A stretch of 64,000 bases of DNA from Verrucomicrobiota bacterium (lineage in GTDB: Bacteria > Verrucomicrobiota > Verrucomicrobiia > Limisphaerales > JADJPG01). The position numbers were made by a program, and so were the translations under genes. The notes below the pieces were generated by a model that saw nothing but the letters and a program-made list of their open reading frames with translations, was not told the origin of the DNA and ran no database searches. The first letter of the stretch is position 1; each line of letters starts with the position of its first letter. The stretch lies in assembly GCA_016713365.1 (NCBI GenBank), contig JADJPG010000008.1:62001-126000 (forward strand), written 5' to 3'. Positions 19,001-29,567 of the stretch are shown here, one piece after another.

Positions 19001-22000
19001 GTATTCGTATTCCTCGCGATCAAACGTGTCCCCCGCGAGCACCGGCGGATGAAACATCAGCTCGGTGACGCGGAGAGACGCTTGCGGCGCGCTCGGCTGG
19101 CTGGGCGTGGTGGTGGAAGCGATTTGAACGCCCTGACGATCGGTGAGGATAAGCTGCTCGCCGCGGGCGGAGAGACGACCTTCATAATCGCCCACAATGT
19201 GGAGCGCTTGATTGCCAGTCACGCCCACGGTGCGCGCGCGGAAGGCCGGCCGGCTCGCGGCGACGTAGAGATTCGCGCCGGCGGGAATGACCGTGCCGCC
19301 GCGGAATTTGAAACTGATGGCGCCGCTCAGCGTCCAGCCGGATAGGTCCACCGCGTAGCTGTTCTGGTTGCGGAGCTGAATGTATTCCTGGTCCTGATTG
19401 CCGCTCGCGGGATTCGACTCGATGGTGCCGAACGCGATGACGGAGCCGGGCGGTTGCGCGCCGGGAATCTCGTTCGCGCCGGGGGCAAGACCGTTGTAAA
19501 GCTGCGTGCGGCGTTGCGGGAAATAGGAATCCTTCAGCTCAGCCACCGCTTGCGGAAGCGTTTGCGCGCAGCATGGCGCGGTGGAGCCGTTACCCCATGC
19601 GTGTGAGTTCCATTTCGCGGCATCGAGCGCGGCATCGGGCGCGAGCTGCGCGGCGAGCTCGTCGATGCGCGGTTCGTAATGGAGCGCTTCGATGGGCGTG
19701 CCCGGTGGGCGGATGAGTTCATCCATCAACGTGCGCAGGCGGCGCAGATACATCTGCCGCATCTCGGGCGTGTTGAAGATGACGTTCGCGAAGTAGTTGC
19801 CTTCGCCGATGCGCAGCGGCGTGGCGGGATTGAGAATCTGTTCCCAGTACGTCCGCGCGCCGGTCCAGACGCGGCCGAAGCTCAGGTCCACGTCCCAAGG
19901 CCACATCACCCATTCGCCGCTGCGACCGGTGTCGCGATAGAAGTAGTAGTTTTTGTGGCAGCAGTCGGTGTTGCCAATGATGGTCATGCCCGCGAGGTAA
20001 TCGACCGTCTGGGCGATATCGATGTTGTCGTAGGCGAAACGGCGGCGGGCTTCTCCGGTCAGGCTCACACCGTTGAACAGCGCGGTGAGGTCGGCGTTGC
20101 TCTCGGTCTTGCGCGTCTTCTTTTCCGCGCCGCTGGTGGCGGAGCCGGCGGTGTTGAACTGGTTGTACATCTTGTAGAGCGCGCCCTGCGGATTCACGCC
20201 CATGCGGATGAGCCAGTCTTCGTCGCCGTTCTCCACGAGATGCGCCGTGCCCCAGAAGACGCCGTTCTGCTGCACGCGCACGGGCACGACCCAGTGATGG
20301 GCGGTGTCGGCGTCGCGGAACGTTTCGTAGGCGATCACATTTCGCAGGTGGGCCTTGTCCGGGTACGTGGTGAGCATGTTGATGTCATCCGCGCGCGGTT
20401 CGCCATCCTTCCACTTGAAGTTGTGGCCGGGATGAAAATCGATGTCGAAGCTCTTCTTCGGGAATCCGGTGCTCGACTGGCCGTGGAGATTGATGTTGAG
20501 GTTGTCGTAGAATTCACCGTCGTAGAACAGCGAGCAGCGCGTGCCAGTGCCGTTCTCAGCAGCCGTAGGGTTCTGGATGAACCAGTGCAGCACCGGGAGC
20601 GGATTGGTCAGCGAGGGATTCCACACGACGGTGCCGAAGTATTCCGGCGAATCGAGCGGCTCGACGAAAGCCGGCAGCCGCGAGGTTCCACCGAAGGAAT
20701 CTGTTGCGGTGATGTACCAGCGCACCATTTGACCCGCGCTGTGCGCGCTGGCCGGAATGGTGGCGCCGAAGATGAGATCGTTCGTGCCGCCGTCGCCGTT
20801 GTTGCCGTTGTCGAGGAACGGCAACGAGACTTCTGCGTTGTAACCAATGCGATATCGCAGGGTGGCCGAGGTCACGACGCCGCGCGCCGGACGAATGCGG
20901 GCGGTGACGCGCACGCCGTCGTTGTCGGTGGGGACAGCCGGATGATGTTCGTCGGAGTCGATGATGGGGCCGAGTTCAGCGATGCCGGTGTTGTTGGCCG
21001 CGCCCGGCGTGGGCACCGGGAAATAGCGAAGCGCGAACGTGCTGCTGCCGGTCACGGTGGCGACCAGTTCCGGAAGAATGAGCATGTCCGAGCTGCTGAT
21101 GCCGTTGTTCAGGCCCTGGATGGCGAGAATGTTGATGCCGACCTGGAGGAAACTTTTTGCGCTGGTGATGTTGAAACTGGCCGCCGTGGTCGCACTGCCA
21201 TCCGCGCGGTTCGCCGGAGCGCCATTGGTCCAGGTGGCGGAACTGGGATCGGGCGCGTTGTCCCAGGCGATGGGCTGGCCATTGAGGTAAGCGATAAACC
21301 CGTCGTCGTAACGCATGCGCAGCGTGAGCGAGGTGATGACGGACGGATCCGTCAGCACGAATGGAACGCGGATGTAGACAGTTTCGTTGACGCCTTGCAT
21401 GCCGGTGACATTGAGCCCGAGCAGGCTTTCGTAGCCGGTGTCAGCCTCGTAACCCACACCCGTTGTGCCTGATTGCCAGGAGGAGTCATCGAAATCCGGA
21501 ACGGTCCACGGACGGACCGGGTCCGGCCCCGGCTCCGGTTCCAGCGAACCACTGAGCGGGACATGGGCTTTGGCTGGCGCGCCCTGAGCGAGAATCGTTT
21601 CGGACGCCGTGCTGCCTCGGACACCGTAGGAGATGTTCGGAGCTTGAATCGGAAAGGCCGGTGCGAATTGAGACGCGATCGTCACGCCGTTGGATTGAAC
21701 GAGCGCGAGATATTCGCCGCTGTCGCTCAGGCGAAAGTTCGTGTGCAGCTGGCCGGAGTTCCGGTTCTTGTTCGAGGCAAAGACGATCAAGTAGCCGTCA
21801 GGCGCGATCGTCACGGCGGGGAACATCCATTTGGTGAGGTTGTTGGTCGCGTCGGTGAGATACCAGCCGGCGAGGTTCACGGCGGTGGTGCCGGCGTTGT
21901 GGATTTCGATCCAGTCTTCCTCGTCGCCGTCCTCGTCTTCGAGTCCATCCGCGTTCTGCGCCATGAATTCGCTGATGCGAACGAGGCTTTGCGCGTGAGC

Positions 22001-22069
22001 GGACGGAGCGGCGGAGTTGACGACGAGGCACAGCAATCCCAGCAGCAGGAGGGCACGTAATACTTTCAT
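16065..22069 (-). pseudogene. Second giant lamin-tail/CotH/Ig-like surface protein, split by one frameshift
   Basis: Translation starts MKVLRALLLLGLLCLVVN at 22069 with a signal peptide ending AHA. Modules in order: lamin-tail, an uninterrupted galactose-binding-like beta sandwich (DDGFIAYLNG ... NILAIQGLN), a CotH domain (about residues 480-780, with WPWDVDLSFG), further lamin-tail domains, then four Ig-like domains, a DTDRDGLPDSW acidic segment, and a C-terminal domain ending FYRLTTPPQR. The frame breaks near 18685, just after GFSLVIADQ; the continuing lamin-tail sequence PTALFSTWDLKTSW is in another frame, and one missing base would join them into a protein of about 2000 residues. It is a paralogue of the 2115-residue protein at the left end. 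Surface location is inferred; function unknown. Confidence 0.85.
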
Positions 22070-22282
22070 GGGTATGGACTGAAATTGGAATTCATCTGCG
22101 AGCAAAGGTCAAGTTTGAGCCCTTATTACTTTCGGTTGTTCCGTAGTATTTGAGGGGCGGGCTTTGTGGAGATTTAACCGCCGCGGGATAAAAGCGTCGG
22201 CTTGATTGGCCGCTTTCTGATTCCCTTTTCGACGCCCACTGAATCCACAAACGCCAACTAGTTCCGGCTGCGCCGGGGCCGG

Positions 22283-25200
22283 GTGCGGCGCGCCCTCGGG
22301 CTGATTGCCTCGGCGGCGTGCGCTGTGGCGACGATGTCGGCTGTGGCCGATACCAAACTCATCACCGACGGTTCACCGGTGAAGTTCCACGTCCCTGCGG
22401 ATGGCAGCCTCGGCGGCACTTGGCGCAGTCCGTCGTTCAATGACTCCACCTGGACCTCCGGCCAGAACGGCATCGGCTACGAAACCGTCGCGGGCGTTTA
22501 CAGCGCCAGCGTGATCGCTGATTCCCGGGCCGAATGGTCCACGGGTGGCATCCAGGGCGAGAACAGCTGGATCAACGGCTACTACGACAAGACCGCCGAT
22601 GCGGATGCGACCTATTCGGCGAATGATTTTCAACCGTTTCCGCGGGCCGCCGGCGCGTTTGCCGCGGACAACTTCTGGAACGGCGGCGCGTGGGCGTGGT
22701 TCAACGGCAATCCGCCGTGGGACACCATCGGCGCCACGGATGTCCATCCCAACGGCATCAATAACGCCGTTGAGCACTGGGTCATCCGCCGCTGGCACAG
22801 CACGGTGGGCGGTGCGATCACGCTTCGCTTCCATGTGCGCAAGAGCAACCTCAACGGCACAGGGGTTACCGGCAAGATCTTCAAGAACGGCGCCGAGCTG
22901 TTCTCCCGCACGATTGGTGGTGGCGACGGCACGGGCTTTGATGTTTATGTGACGACTACTGCGACGGTGGGCGATGCCTTCGACTTCGCGCACACGCCGC
23001 TGGGCCTGGGCGGTGACGAAACCGACGGCGCAGACGGCAGCGTGATGACGGCGATGGTTCTCTCCGGAACGGTGACTCCGCCGGCACCGCCAGTCACGCC
23101 GACCGGCATTGCCGACAGTTCGGCGGACTGGAGCGCCACTGGCGTTCAGGGCGCCAACGGCTGGTACTACGGCTACTACAATCGCGGCGCGGACGCGGAC
23201 GGCAGCTACGATCCGAACACGGAATTCAATACGACCGATGCGAACTGGTCCTTCCGTGGAGGTAGCTGGGTGCTCGGCGAAACCGGGAATCCCGATGCGA
23301 ATCCGCCATGGGACACGATCGGCCAGACCGACTGGCATCCGAACGGCGACAACCAGCCGCAAGGCAACCACTGGGTGATCCGCCGTTGGGTCAGCGAAGT
23401 GGACGGTGATATTTATGCGAAGGTGAAGTTTGCCAAGGCCAACACCAGCGGCAACGGCACCACGCTGCACGTGCTTCACAACGGCGTGGAAGCCTACGCG
23501 GTGACGCTGAACAACACGACCGGCGTGGACGTTAACGTTCCGCTTCCCGGCGTCTTCGTGGGCGACAAGATCGACTTCGCGCTCGATCCGCTGGGCGTTG
23601 ATGGCCTATTCGGCGACGGCTCGGACAGCTCCACCTTCACGGCGGCCATCTTTACCGGAACACCTCCGCTAAGCACCGTGGCGGACAGCGTCGCGGACTG
23701 GAGCGCGGCCGGTGCGCAGGGTGCGAACGGCTGGAGCTACGGCTTCTACAATGCCACGGCGGACGCGGATGCGACCTACGATCCGAATGCTGACTTCAAC
23801 AACACGGACCCTGACTGGGGATTCACCGGCGGGGCATGGCAACTGGGCGCGGGTGGCGATCCGGCGGCCAATCCTCCGTGGGACACCATTGGCCAGACCG
23901 ACTGGCATCCGAACGGCGACAACCAGGCGCAAGGTGTGCATTGGGTGATTCGTCGCTGGACGAGTGACGTGGACGGCGATCTTCACACCAAGGTGGAGTT
24001 CGGCAAGGCCAACACCGGCGGTGGCAACGGCACGACGCTCCGCATCTTCCACAACGGCACCGAGGTCTTCTCCAAGACGGTGGCCTTCAATGATGGCGTC
24101 GGCATCAACACCAACGTCAACCTCCCGAACGTCTTCGTCGGCGACAAGATTGAGTACGCTCTCGATCCGCTCGGCACGGATGGCGGCAAGGGCGACGGCG
24201 CGGATGGATCCTTCCTGCGTGCGTCGATTATCTCCGGTCTCGCTCCGGTTCCGCCCCGTCCGTTCCTGCCTGGCATCGCGGACTCGATCCAGACGGACAT
24301 TGGCAGCGCGATGAAGGGTGTGAATCCGTCCGTTTACGTTCGCATTCCCTTCGACGTCGCCAACCCGGCAGACATCGATTCGCTCAAGCTTAAGATGAAG
24401 TACAACGACGGCTTCGTGGCCTACCTCAACGGCGTTGAAGTCGTCCGTCGCAACACACCGACCGCGATTTCCGGCAGCACCATTGCGGACAGCATTGCGG
24501 ACTGGGCGACCAATCCGGACGTGCCGGTCAACGGCTGGTCCTACGGTTACTACGACCAGAGCCTCGACTCCGATGGCACCTACTCGGGCGGCGCGGACCT
24601 GACCACGTTCCCGCATGACGGCGCCGGTCATAGCGCCACGGACTTCTGGCAGGGCACGGGCTGGGACTGGTTCCAGGGCAATCCGCCGTGGACGGAAGTC
24701 TTCCAGGAAACCACTCATCCGAACCATCCGAACGGCGGCGTGGTGGACGCGGGCAATCCAGGCACGCATATCCAGTGGACCGCACGTCGCTGGACGGCGA
24801 CGGTGGACGCGAATCTCAAGGGCCGTGTGCGTTTCCGCAAGACGAACCCCAACTGCGGTGACGGCGTGCGCGTAATCGTCTTCCACAACAGCACGCAGGT
24901 CTATTCCGAGACCATCGCCTTCAGCGACAGCGTCGGCCGCGATGACACCATTGACATCCCTGACGTCTTCATCGGCGACAACATCGACATCCTTCTTGGC
25001 CCCGGCGACGGCAATGACTTCTGCGACGGCTCGGCCTTCAGCTTGGTGCTCTTCGAAGGCGAACCGACCATCCCGTGGAACGGCCTGGCCACCGCAACAC
25101 GCTCCACTACCGAAACGATCGCGCCCGAAGTGATCGACATCAGCAGCCTGATCTCCGAACTGCGTGCTGGCGCAAACGTGCTCGCCATCCAGGGCTTCAA

Positions 25201-26678
25201 TGCCGCCGTGAGCGACAACGAATTCGTCGTCAATGCCGAGCTGCTGGCCAATCAGGGACCGTCGGCTGTCGACGACGACGTGACGGCAACGGCGGAGATA
25301 TCAGCTGACTTCACCGCCGCAGCGTTGCTGGCGAACGACACCGATCCGGATGGCGACAACTTGTTGCTCGTCGGAGTCACGCCGACTTACACCACCGCTG
25401 CGGGTGGCAGCGTCCGTCTCTACGGCAGCGTCGTGAAATACACGCCGCCCGCCGGTTTCATCGGCGCGGATGTCTTCACCTACACGGTGAGCGACGGCAG
25501 CACCCGCCAGTCGACCGGCACCGTCCGGGTCAACGTGCTTCCGGTCAATTCCGCACCGGTGGCCGTGGATGACACAGCCACGACCGAAACGGGCAGCTCG
25601 GTCATCGTCAGCGTACTCGCGAATGATTCCGATGCGGACAGCGATGCACTGACCGTCACCGCAGTGACGGCAGCGGCGAATGGCGTTGCCATTATCAGCG
25701 GCGACAACACGACTGTGACTTATTCGCCGAACGCCGGCTTCCGCGGCAGCGATTCATTCCGCTACACCATCAGCGACGGCAATGGGGGCACCGCTTCGGC
25801 TGAAGTACGCGTCACGGTTTCGGACACGGTACCGCCGACGATCACCTGCCCTGGCGACATCGCCACGGCGGCGACCGGCGAAGCCGGCGCGATTGTCACC
25901 TACGAGGCCACCGCGTCCGACGCGGGCGGCATCGCCAGCCTCGTCTGCGTGCCGGCCTCCGGCAGCACGTTCGCGCTGGGTGAAACACCGGTGACCTGCA
26001 CGGCCACCGACAACGCCGGCAACACCGCCTCCTGCAGCTTCAAGGTCACCGTGCGCCCGAGCTCGGAACCTCCGACGGCAGTCATCGGAGCGGAAGCCTT
26101 GGTGGACTTCTCGCCTGACTACGAGAACCCGGTGCTCATCAGTTGCAACTGGTGGAACGCGTGCCTCGTGCTCGATGGTTGGACGTCCAGCGCGGCCGAT
26201 GGCGGCGCCCTCACCTACCTGTGGTTCGACGAACTGGAACCCGTTCCGTTTGACGGCGGCCCGGTGACCACGAACTGCTACGAAGTGGGCACCCACACCA
26301 TCACGCTCATCGTGACGGACAGCCGCGGGCTGACCGACAGCGACAGCAAGACCATCGAAGTGGTGACCGCACCGCTGGCGATCGAGCTGTTGATTGAAAA
26401 GGTCAACCAATCCCGCGTGACCCGAGCGGTCAAGCGCGAGCTGGTGGCCTCCCTGCGGGCGGCGCTCAACAGCGCCAAGGCCGAGAAAGGCCGTCCGACG
26501 CAGACGACCCTCGACGCGTTTGAAAAGAAAGTGCGCGCGAAGATCGCCGAAGCGTATCCGGAAGAAGCGCGTGTGGATCAAGTGGTCGCAGGCGGTGAGC
26601 ACGGGTATTGAGAAATGCATCAAGCCGCCGCGCAAGGCCAAGGACCACTGGGACAAGAAGAAGGCCGACGACAAGTAA
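22283..26678 (+). CDS. Large exported protein: split beta sandwich with four repeat domains, HYR and PKD-like domains
   Basis: The gene starts at a GTG (22283) giving a signal peptide ending MSAVA. Residues about 23-76, 664-733 and 930-990 together form the same beta sandwich found in the two giant CotH proteins. It is interrupted by three repeats (78-268, 276-461, 466-652) and then one more (734-927), each built around GWxYGYYN, NPPWDTIG and VIRRW. Next come two cadherin-like domains with LLANDTDPDGD and VLANDSDADSD, a HYR domain (PPTITCPGDIA) and a PKD-like domain with two Cys (CNWWNAC). The open frame stops at 26611, but a one-base shift near 26575 gives a lysine-rich tail ending KKKADDK at 26678, directly before a strong terminator. 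The start has no clear ribosome site. Function unknown; likely secreted. Confidence 0.8.
22514..23087 (+). repeat. Protein repeat unit R1 of the large exported protein
   Basis: First copy, beginning IADSRAEWSTGGIQG and containing WFNGNPPWDTIG and EHWVIRRWHS. It follows directly after the first part of the split beta sandwich. Confidence 0.8.
23108..23667 (+). repeat. Protein repeat unit R2 of the large exported protein
   Basis: Second copy, beginning IADSSADWSATGVQG with NPPWDTIGQTDWHPNGDN. It is closely similar to R3 in protein and in parts of the DNA, for example around 23300-23360. Confidence 0.85.
23678..24238 (+). repeat. Protein repeat unit R3 of the large exported protein
   Basis: Third copy, beginning VADSVADWSAAGAQG with NPPWDTIGQTDWHPNGDN and ending in VFVGDKIEYALDPLG and RASIISG. 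It is the nearest relative of R2. Confidence 0.85.
24482..25066 (+). repeat. Protein repeat unit R4, inserted in a second loop of the beta sandwich
   Basis: Fourth, most diverged copy, beginning IADSIADWATNPDVPVNG with QGNPPWTEV and WTARRWTATVD. It lies between YLNGVEVVRRNTP and IPWNGLATATR, which are adjacent in the paralogous domains. Confidence 0.8.
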
Positions 26679-26719
26679 GCGTCGCCCCCTGACTTAAACC
26701 CAATCCTCCAACTCAACAC

Positions 26720-26757
26720 CCGGCCGGGCAGCAATGCCCGGCCGGTTTTGCTTTTTT
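26720..26757 (+). terminator. Strong rho-independent terminator
   Basis: An 11-base perfect GC-rich stem (CCGGCCGGGCA / TGCCCGGCCGG) with a GCAA tetraloop is followed by TTTTGCTTTTTT. It lies 41 bases after the likely stop of the large repeat protein. Confidence 0.93.
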
Positions 26758-26873
26758 GTAGCGATGTAATGCGAAGGTGCTGACGGGAGTGCTGAACGGA
26801 CGCATGATTTGGCTTCGGGTGGAATTGCAGTTTGCCCCTTGTGCGGCCAGGTGTCTCTGACCATCTTCCATCC

Positions 26874-27551
26874 GTGAATCTTGCCTGCTTGTTGAAAAGC
26901 TTCTGGCCATTGCTGGCGGTGGCGATGCTCAGCCTGGAACCGCGCGATGCTGTTGCCAACGAAACGGCGCCCAAAGCCGAGCCCGCGAGAACGGTTGTCG
27001 TGCTGGGCGACAGTCTCGCAGCAGGCTACGGGCTTGATCCGTCCGAGTCATTTCCCGCTTTGCTGCAAAAGAAAGTCGAGGCGGCGGGGATGAAATTCAC
27101 GGTGGTGAATGCCGGCGTGAGCGGCGATACGACCTCCGGCGGATTGCGCCGCGTCGACTGGTTGCTCCGGCGCCGCGTCGATGTACTGGTGCTGGAACTC
27201 GGTGGCAACGACGGGTTGCGCGGCATTCCGGTCGGCATCACGAAGACGAACTTACAGGCCATCATTGATCGCACGAAGCAAAAATATCCGCGCGCGCAGA
27301 TCGTTATCGCTGGCATGCAAATGCCGCCCAACATGGGCGTCGACTACACAACGAGTTTCGCGAAGCTGTTCCCGGAACTGGCCAAGGCCAACAACGCAGC
27401 GCTTGTTCCGTTCCTGCTCGAAGGCGTCGGCGGCAAACCGGAGTTGAACCTGCCCGACTTGATTCATCCGACGGCCGAAGGTCAGAAGATCGTGGCGACG
27501 AATGTGTGGAACGTGCTCAAGCCGGTGTTGGAAAAAGTCTCGGCGGAATGA
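26874..27551 (+). CDS. GDSL/TesA-like exported esterase or lysophospholipase
   Basis: The product (225 residues from the GTG at 26874) has an N-terminal hydrophobic signal (LLKSFWPLLAVAMLSL) and the SGNH-hydrolase blocks: VVLGDSLAAGYG with nucleophile Ser47, VNAGVSGDTT, ELGGNDGLRG and the catalytic DLIHPTAEGQ near the C-terminus. This arrangement is that of arylesterase/TesA acyl-CoA thioesterase I proteins, which act in the periplasm on esters or lysophospholipids. The frame is open upstream with TTG/GTG codons, so the start is uncertain. Its stop overlaps the ATG of the next gene (ATGA), so the two are probably translationally coupled. Confidence 0.9.
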   Translation: MNLACLLKSFWPLLAVAMLSLEPRDAVANETAPKAEPARTVVVLGDSLAAGYGLDPSESFPALLQKKVEAAGMKFTVVNAGVSGDTTSGGLRRVDWLLRRRVDVLVLELGGNDGLRGIPVGITKTNLQAIIDRTKQKYPRAQIVIAGMQMPPNMGVDYTTSFAKLFPELAKANNAALVPFLLEGVGGKPELNLPDLIHPTAEGQKIVATNVWNVLKPVLEKVSAE

Positions 27552-28015
27552 GCGCTCTCGAATTGATTCGCGGCTATCGGCGGCTGGACGATCATCTTGC
27601 CACCAGCGGCATGCCGGCGCCCGAGCATTTCGCCGCCATGCGCGCCGAGGGGTTCGAAGTCGTCATCAATCTCGCTCTGCCGACCTCCGACTTCGCGATG
27701 GCCAACGAAGGCGAATTGGTCTCCGCCCAACGGATGACTTATGTTCACATTCCCGTGAACTTCGAGGCGCCCACGGCGGATGACTTCCAACGATTCGCGT
27801 CGGTGATGGACGCCTTTGCGGGTCGCAAGGTGTTCGTGCACTGCGCCGCGAACATGCGCGTCTCGGCATTCGTCTTCCTCAACCGGATGCGCACTCGCAG
27901 CGTGCCGCGCGCTCAAGCCGAGGCGGACTTGTTCGCAATCTGGAATCCCGACGGAGTCTGGCGAAATTTTGTCAACGCGCAGCTCGCCTCTTGGGGAGCC
28001 AATCCGCTTTACTGA
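27548..28015 (+). CDS. Protein tyrosine phosphatase-like protein
   Basis: The 155-residue protein has the topology of a small cysteine phosphatase with the loop VHCAANMRVSA, giving nucleophile Cys99 and Arg104 in a C-x4-R arrangement rather than the usual C-x5-R. This variant loop is seen in a family of small bacterial phosphatase-like proteins. The residues HIPVNFEAPTADDF before it match the region where a general acid is expected. It starts at the ATG overlapping the GDSL gene stop, and ends a few bases before the convergent efflux gene. Substrate unknown; catalytic activity is inferred only. Confidence 0.8.
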   Translation: MSALELIRGYRRLDDHLATSGMPAPEHFAAMRAEGFEVVINLALPTSDFAMANEGELVSAQRMTYVHIPVNFEAPTADDFQRFASVMDAFAGRKVFVHCAANMRVSAFVFLNRMRTRSVPRAQAEADLFAIWNPDGVWRNFVNAQLASWGANPLY

Positions 28016-29567
28016 TTAATCCCGCGAAGGTTGCGCCGTCGCCCGGGTTTGACTCCCGCCCAGGGCCTGCTCATGCCAGCCGCCGCCGAGCGCTTTGATC
28101 AGTTGAACTGTCGTGGTCTGGCGCTGGCCGTGGAGCCGGGCGAGATCGAGCTCGGCGATGAGCAGCGTCCGCTGGGACTCGATGACTTCGAGGTAGCTCA
28201 CAATTCCACCTTCGTAACGCAGGCGAGCGTAGTCGTAGGTGCGATGTGCGGCGTCGTGCATGCGCGCGACCGCGGCAGCTTCGTCCGCGAGCAGTTTCAA
28301 GGCAGTGAGATTCTCCTGTACTTCTCCGAATGCGACGAGCACTTGCTGGCGATAGCGCGCAGTCGCTTCATCGAACGCGCTGCGGGCGCGGGCGAGATTC
28401 GCCTTGCTGCGGCCGCCAGCGAAGATCGGAAGCGACAGGCTCGGGCCGATCGACCAGATGCGGCTGTCCCAGTCGAAGAGCGAATCAAGCTCGGCGCTCG
28501 CGTAGCCGGCGGACCCGGTCAGGCGCAGGACCGGAAAGAATCCAGCCTTCGCGACACCGATGCGCGCGTTCGCGGCGGCGAGCTGACGTTCGGCCGCGGC
28601 GACATCGGGACGGCGTTCCAGCAATTCGGACGGCAGCGCGGAGGGAACGGCGGGCAGGGTCTTCGGCGCGTCGGTGAGTTCCGCGATGGTGAATTGCGGC
28701 GCGGCGGTGCCGGTGAGAATGGCGAGCGCGATCTCAAGCGAGTTGCGCTGACGTTCGAGCCGCACCATGTCGGCCTCGGCGGACGCGACTTCTGTGTCCG
28801 CGCGGGCGCGGTCAAGTTCCGGCGTGGTGCCAGCATCGACGCGCGCCTGGAGAACATCCCGCGCCTCGCGCCGGAGCTTGATCGATTCGCGGACGACATC
28901 GCGCTGACGATCGACAGCGCGCAGCGTGAAGTAATTCTGCGCGACCTCGGCCTGGACGCTGAGCAGTGCGTTGTGGAAATCGGCCGCGCTCGCCTGGGCC
29001 TTGGCGCGGGCGCTTTGAAAGGAGCGACGGACGCGCCCCCATAGATCGATTTCGTAGCTGAGGTCGAGCGGCGCGCGAAGCGTGGTGGCGCTGTTGATGT
29101 TGAAGTCTGGATCTTGATTGCTGGAGAAACGTTCACGCGTTGCTTCGGGATTGAAGTTCAGCGATGGCAGCCATTCGCTTCGGCTGCTTCGTGCCGCCGC
29201 GCGAGCCTGGTCGTATCGCGCGACCGCCGCTCGCAACGTCTGGTTGTTCGTCGTTGCACGCTCGACCAGCGCATTGAGCGCCGGATCGCCGAACACTTCC
29301 CACCAACTGCCCTTCGGCTGTGCGTCGGCCGGTTTCGCTTCCTTCCATGCGGCGGCGTCGCGGAACTCGGACGGGACGGCGTTGGTTGGGCGTTTGTAGT
29401 CGGGGCCGATCGTGAGCGTGCCGGCTTCGATCGAATTGGTGCTCAGGGCGAAACCGAGAGCGGCGAGGATCGTGATGATTGCGGTGCTGGAGCCGGGCAA
29501 GGCGGATCCAGTTGAACCGTGGCTCGGCGCTGACGTGGGTGCGGGCTTCGGGACGGTCTTCTTCATG
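28016..29567 (-). CDS. Outer membrane efflux factor (OprM/NodT type), in frame with the RND permease
   Basis: The sequence begins after a hydrophobic stretch (TAIITILAALGFAL) and contains the OMF family start LTIGPDYKRPTNAVPSEFRD, then two long coiled-coil/beta-barrel repeats including RAPLDLSYEIDLWGRVRRS, LLERRPDVAAAERQLAAANARIGVAKA and YARLRYEGGIVSYLEVIESQR. OMFs form the trimeric outer-membrane exit tunnel of tripartite efflux pumps. No lipobox cysteine is present before GPDYKRP. There is no stop between the RND C-terminus (FLTPVFYVVLMKLGMKK) and this domain, so as sequenced it is fused to the pump; ATG 29567 is a possible separate start. See findings. Confidence 0.85.

Noticed and set aside
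19679..21472. Plus-strand frame of 597 codons opposite the second CotH gene
   Set aside because: Same low-complexity antisense pattern; the minus strand has clear lamin-tail and CotH motifs here.
22514..24238. CRISPR-like or satellite array in the repeat protein
   Set aside because: Repeats are about 560-590 bases, coding, diverged at the DNA level and without spacers; they are protein-domain duplications.
23669..24886. Minus-strand frame of 405 codons opposite the repeat protein
   Set aside because: No motifs; explained by periodic codon use in the tandem repeats on the plus strand.
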